A DNA stretch of 64,000 bases from Mucilaginibacter sp. (GTDB lineage: Bacteria; Bacteroidota; Bacteroidia; Sphingobacteriales; Sphingobacteriaceae). Shown piece by piece: positions 60,809-64,000 of this stretch (within the stretch, counting starts at the first letter, position 1; the number at the start of each line of letters is the position of its first letter). Under the pieces are notes generated by a model that was not told the DNA's origin, searched no databases, and was given only the letters and a program-made list of their open reading frames with translations. The stretch is taken from positions 19,268-83,267 of the forward strand of contig JAQBOM010000006.1 in NCBI GenBank assembly GCA_028288025.1, written 5' to 3'. The translations under genes and the position numbers were made by a program.

Positions 60809-61249
60809 ATGAGCAAACAAATAGAGAAGTTAAAAAAACAGCTGATGGAGATTTCCGAGGTTGTTAATTCGTTTCAGTCCGAAGCGGTACAGGTAAGAGT
60901 GATTGACAGGTTATTAGACGCGATGGTCGAATCGGAAAAAACAGACAATGATGGTTCGGACGTTTTTAATAAAAAGCCTTACAAACAACGGCCGGATGAG
61001 AGCGGCTACTCACCGGCACGCCGGGTTAAAAAGCCCGGAGCTACTAAAGTTTTAAACCAACTGCTATCAACTGATTTTTTTGCCACCCCCCGTTCCATAT
61101 CAGCAATAGCCAGCTTTTGCCAGGACAATTTTGATTCAGATTTTAAAACCTCCGAACTTTCAGGCATTCTGTTGAAGCTTGCAAAAGAAAATAAGCTCCG
61201 TCGCGAACGAAGCAACGAGAATAACAGGTTTGAGTATGTGAGGGTTTAG
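60809..61249 (+). CDS. Unknown protein: coiled coil plus winged-helix-like end
   Basis: Protein of 146 residues, probably cytosolic. Residues 1-50 form an amphipathic helix or coiled coil (QIEKLKKQLMEISEVVNS). Residues about 52-80 are polar and basic (KKPYKQRPDESG). The last 65 residues look like a winged-helix fold: STDFFATPRSISAIASFCQD, LSGILLKLAKENKLRRER, then a short strand RFEYVRV. Many small Bacteroidota proteins share this end, but I know no function. It stands alone between lat and the repeat-terminated bshB1. Confidence 0.6.
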   Translation: MSKQIEKLKKQLMEISEVVNSFQSEAVQVRVIDRLLDAMVESEKTDNDGSDVFNKKPYKQRPDESGYSPARRVKKPGATKVLNQLLSTDFFATPRSISAIASFCQDNFDSDFKTSELSGILLKLAKENKLRRERSNENNRFEYVRV

Positions 61250-61250
61250 T

Positions 61251-61325
61251 TGAGTCGAAAGTCTTGAGTCCTAAGTCCTGAGTCAGAAAACTAGTTTGAC
61301 TTAGGACTTTCGACTTAGGGCTTCA
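61251..61325. repeat. Inverted TGAGTCC/GACTTAGG heptad repeats
   Basis: Left arm 61251-61284 is five heptads (TGAGTCG AAAGTCT TGAGTCC TAAGTCC TGAGTCA). The right arm 61297-61325 carries the complement (GACTTAGGACTTTCGAC). It fills the gap between convergent genes and begins right after the stop codon at 61249. Confidence 0.8.
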
Positions 61326-61334
61326 GAAAATCAT

Positions 61335-62054
61335 TTACCTGAGATCAAATAAATCATCCACCCCCAATATCTTCCTCGAAGTAAAGCCTTCGGCGTATTT
61401 TACCCGGATGCTTTTACCGAATTCGCGGGCACGCCCCTCTACAATCTGGATGAAATCAGGTGATGATATATAGGTTTGCGGCTCGCCTTTATGGTTAGGG
61501 TTGAAAAATTGTGAACCAAACGCATTAATGCTTTCTACCTTTTTATCCCAATAGTCAGTAACGTCAACCACTATGTCCGGGTGGATATAGTTATCCTGTA
61601 TAAAGTGTAAAACCAAATTAGGGCGCCAGGCTTCCTGCGGCTGTCCGTTAACTATCGTCTCAATTTTTCGGAGCCCTGCTAAAAATGCTGAAGCTTCAAC
61701 CAGCTCATTTGCCCGGCCGTGATCGGGGTGCCTGTCGTGGTAAGCATTGGTTATAATAATTTCAGGCTGATATTTACGTATCACCTCAATTACTTTCAGC
61801 TGGTATTCCGGCGTGTTTTGAAAAAAACCATCAGGAAGTCCCACATTTTCTCTTACAGTCAGCCCGAGTATCCGGGCCGATGAAGCGGCTTCCTGTTCGC
61901 GCAATTCAGCTGAGCCCCGTGTTCCAAGCTCGCCCCTTGTTAAGTCGGCAATTCCAACCTTTTTACCTGCGGCAATGTGTTTTAAAATAGTTCCGGCGCA
62001 ACCTAGCTCGGCATCGTCGGGGTGTACAGGTAAAACTAATATATCTAATTTCAT
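61335..62054 (-). CDS. bshB1: Bacillithiol biosynthesis deacetylase BshB1
   Basis: Zinc-dependent N-acetylglucosaminyl-malate deacetylase of 239 residues, LmbE/PIG-L family, second step of bacillithiol synthesis. The metal motif VHPDDAELGCAG (His11, Asp13, Asp14) and the second His in the HPDHGRANEL motif are intact. TRGELGTRGS is the family loop. It lies 18 bp behind a glutathione-peroxidase-like gene, which fits a thiol-redox group. Confidence 0.92.
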   Translation of the reverse strand: MKLDILVLPVHPDDAELGCAGTILKHIAAGKKVGIADLTRGELGTRGSAELREQEAASSARILGLTVRENVGLPDGFFQNTPEYQLKVIEVIRKYQPEIIITNAYHDRHPDHGRANELVEASAFLAGLRKIETIVNGQPQEAWRPNLVLHFIQDNYIHPDIVVDVTDYWDKKVESINAFGSQFFNPNHKGEPQTYISSPDFIQIVEGRAREFGKSIRVKYAEGFTSRKILGVDDLFDLR

Positions 62055-62072
62055 AGAGATGTTTGATAATAA

Positions 62073-62567
62073 TCAGACGGCTAATAACCGCCGTATTCGC
62101 TTCCTGATCTTTGCGCTCATTGGTTTGGTGAACGGATAATAAAAGTCGGTGGTTAAACCTGATCTGTCAATTAAAAATTTGTGAAAATTCCAGCGGGGCA
62201 CTGAACCGAGCCTGCCATTTTCCTTTTTTTCAGCAAAGAACTTATACAAAGGATGTGCGTATGGCCCGCGTACCCGTATCTTGTCAAATACCGGGTAATT
62301 GACATGCTGTATCTCACAAAATGCAGTTATTGCAGCCCCTTCCAGCGGTTCCTGCCCCCCAAAATCATTTGACGGAAAGGCGAGGATTTCGAAATCTTCT
62401 CCCTGAAATTCATTTCTTAGATCCGCAAGCTCTTTTAGCTGTGGGGTGAAACTGCATTGAGAAGCGGTGTTGACAATTAAAAGAACTTTATTTTTATAGT
62501 CAGACAAGCTGATTTGTTCACCGTTTAATTTTTGAATATTAAACTGGTAGATGGTGTTATCAGTCAT
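62073..62567 (-). CDS. Glutathione peroxidase family protein
   Basis: Thiol peroxidase of 164 residues. The peroxidatic Cys is in VNTASQCSFTPQ, followed by the PSNDFGGQEP motif with the resolving region and the WNFHKFLID motif, so the Cys-Gln-Trp site is complete. Bacteroidota generally use bacillithiol or thioredoxin rather than glutathione, and BshB1 is the next gene. It starts directly after the DUF4294 gene stop (one base apart), so the three genes are likely one operon. Confidence 0.92.
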   Translation of the reverse strand: MTDNTIYQFNIQKLNGEQISLSDYKNKVLLIVNTASQCSFTPQLKELADLRNEFQGEDFEILAFPSNDFGGQEPLEGAAITAFCEIQHVNYPVFDKIRVRGPYAHPLYKFFAEKKENGRLGSVPRWNFHKFLIDRSGLTTDFYYPFTKPMSAKIRKRIRRLLAV

Positions 62568-63197
62568 TTATAAATAATTTGTGGAGGTATAGCCTGCCTC
62601 CTGCAAAATGGCTTCAATATCCTTTTGCTCTTCCGGGTTATAGGTTTCTTTCAGGTCATGCCCAAACAGACGGGCGGCTGATTGAAGTATAAACGCTTTA
62701 AATCCGCCCTTCAAGTCCTTTACCATTGCATAGCTGGTATAGCCCGTTTCCCTGTCAATTAGTTTGATCAACACCTCGCCCTGACTTATTGTCATCTCTT
62801 TTATTTCCTTATTAAAAAGAACTTTGATCTGATCTTCACAGGCACTTATTAACTCTTTCTGCTTACGCTTATCCCCGGTCAGGGCAAGGTCGCGCTGCAA
62901 CTGGCGGTATCTTTGCCCCGCAAAACGCGCGTAGGGCAACACTTTCAGCACGTTATACTTTAAACGCCTATATTGTTCCAGGTCGGCATGGCTTTTAAAT
63001 ATTCGGAAGTCGGTTATTTTAACATCAGGTAACACGATCCATGGGGTCAGCTTTCCGCTGTCAAGTGTCAGGTAAGTCCTGATGGTATCATTTTTGCCTA
63101 GAATTAAAGGAGCAGGCTTTTTTGTTTGGGCCTTTAGCGAACCCATCAAGCAACAAAACAACAGCAGAAAGCCAATAAATTTCATAATTTTACTCAT
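62568..63197 (-). CDS. DUF4294 domain protein
   Basis: Exported protein of 209 residues from the ATG at 63197 (63185 also possible), with signal peptide ending near SLKAQ. The DUF4294 core is visible as DVKITDFRIFKSHADLEQYR, LKYNVLKVLPYARFAGQRYR, and KLIDRETGYTSYAMVKDLKG, ending in QAGYTSTNYL-like EAGYTSTNYL. The family is almost confined to Bacteroidota and its role is not known. It is the first gene of an operon with gpx and bshB1 and is divergent from the RelA/SpoT gene, 98 bp apart. Confidence 0.88.
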   Translation of the reverse strand: MSKIMKFIGFLLLFCCLMGSLKAQTKKPAPLILGKNDTIRTYLTLDSGKLTPWIVLPDVKITDFRIFKSHADLEQYRRLKYNVLKVLPYARFAGQRYRQLQRDLALTGDKRKQKELISACEDQIKVLFNKEIKEMTISQGEVLIKLIDRETGYTSYAMVKDLKGGFKAFILQSAARLFGHDLKETYNPEEQKDIEAILQEAGYTSTNYL

Positions 63198-63295
63198 TAC
63201 AAAATTAATGCAATTTTTTTTGGTATTTTGATAATAACCTGCAATTAACATATTTATTGCAAGTTAATGATTGTTATAGAGATATTTATTCAGAG

Positions 63296-64000
63296 ATGAA
63301 AGAATTAGTGATCGACCTGGAAACCGAAAAGAATGAGATATTAAAAAGATATCGTGCTTTATTGCGTGCCTGTAAGTCGACACTGCAAAAGGGCGATAAG
63401 CGCATGATACGCAAAGCTTTCGATATGGCGCTCGAAAGCCATAAGGATATGCGCCGCAAATCCGGCGAACCGTATATCTACCACCCTATCGCCGTGGCGC
63501 AAATTGCAGCTGAAGAGATCGGGCTGGGCACTACTTCCATCGTTTGTGCATTGCTGCACGATGTGGTTGAAGATACCAATATGTCCCTGGATGATATTGA
63601 AAGGGAATTCGGTAAAAAAGTAGCGATGATCATTGACGGCCTGACAAAAATATCGGGCGTATTTGATACCAACAGTTCGCTGCAGGCCGAAAATTTTCGG
63701 AAAATGCTGCTTACCCTGGCTGATGACGTAAGGGTAATATTGATCAAACTGGCCGACCGTTTGCATAACATGCGTACGATGGAGTTTATGCCGCGCGATA
63801 AGCAGTTAAAACTCTCATCAGAAACGGTTTACCTGTACGCACCTTTGGCACACCGCCTGGGTTTGTATGCCATAAAGTCAGAACTGGAAGACCTCTCGAT
63901 GAAATACACCGAGCGCGAAACTTACCAGTTCATTAAAAATAAGCTCAACGAAAAGAAAACCGAAAGGGAAAAATTTATCCGCGATTTTATAGGCCCGGTA
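63296..64000 (+). CDS. RelA/SpoT bifunctional (p)ppGpp synthetase/hydrolase, 5' part
   Basis: Stringent-response enzyme; 235 codons are in the window and the gene runs off the right edge. The start MKELVIDLETEKNEILKRY is followed by the HD hydrolase domain with His63, His88-Asp89 (LLHDVVEDT) and KLADRLHNMRTM, all residues needed for (p)ppGpp hydrolysis. The beginning of the synthetase domain (YAPLAHRLGLYAIKSELEDL) follows. Full members have about 730 residues with TGS and ACT domains that would lie beyond 64000. Confidence 0.94.
   Translation, partial: MKELVIDLETEKNEILKRYRALLRACKSTLQKGDKRMIRKAFDMALESHKDMRRKSGEPYIYHPIAVAQIAAEEIGLGTTSIVCALLHDVVEDTNMSLDDIEREFGKKVAMIIDGLTKISGVFDTNSSLQAENFRKMLLTLADDVRVILIKLADRLHNMRTMEFMPRDKQLKLSSETVYLYAPLAHRLGLYAIKSELEDLSMKYTERETYQFIKNKLNEKKTEREKFIRDFIGPV

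Noticed and set aside
1..64000. tRNA, rRNA or tmRNA genes
   Set aside because: I looked through the gaps for tRNA-like cloverleaf signatures (GGTTCGAATCC-type T arms and CCA-proximal stems) and found none convincing.

Overview
The window looks like chromosome of a Bacteroidota bacterium, most likely Sphingobacteriaceae and close to Mucilaginibacter or Pedobacter (inference from protein content). Direct hints are AT-rich gaps without Shine-Dalgarno sequences, several matches to the Bacteroidota -7 box TAnnTTTG, a SusC-type plug domain, bacillithiol deacetylase BshB1, a DUF4294 protein, BamA with two Skp/OmpH chaperones, and many secreted proteins with MKK...AQ-type signal peptides. No rRNA, tRNA, CRISPR array or intact mobile element was seen.

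Layout. 0-11 kb: dCMP deaminase, sugar MFS permease, LysE-type exporter, a long PurF-type amidotransferase, a secreted sugar isomerase/oxidoreductase pair, a secreted amidohydrolase and AmtB. 11-20 kb: the membrane arm of complex I (nuoH, I, J, K, L, M, N) in one operon, with an extra TonB-plug-like secreted gene between nuoK and nuoL; nuoA-G are not beside it. 20-28 kb: a membrane protein, murI, the operon uppS-bamA-ompH-ompH, and rlmB. 28-36 kb: dnaB, a SUKH-like gene, chrA, a TPR gene, etfB-etfA-bifunctional nuclease, nupC and a DUF3667 protein. 37-45 kb: a GH53-GH3-GH9 hydrolase cluster, an outer-membrane barrel, and a TolC plus ABC-ATPase pair without permease.

45-48 kb is the accessory part. 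It holds a truncated REP-type transposase, two short basic peptide genes with nearly identical 5' regions, two copies of an RNA-like element with two mutually exclusive hairpins, and a GH25 lysozyme.

50-59 kb looks like an oxygen-response module. It has a FixL-like heme-PAS histidine kinase, its overlapping REC-CRP/FNR regulator, and three TGAT-N4-ATCA sites. These lie in front of fixL/yceI-porin, a D-lactate dehydrogenase lacking its NAD domain, and an adh-membrane protein-yceI-usp operon. 59-64 kb: lysine 6-transaminase, an unknown coiled-coil/winged-helix protein, bshB1, glutathione peroxidase, DUF4294 and the start of a RelA/SpoT gene.

Across the whole window the gaps carry degenerate direct repeats with a period near 7-8 nt. 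The word differs from place to place, and it is often followed by its reverse complement. One locus is a pristine array of twelve heptamers.
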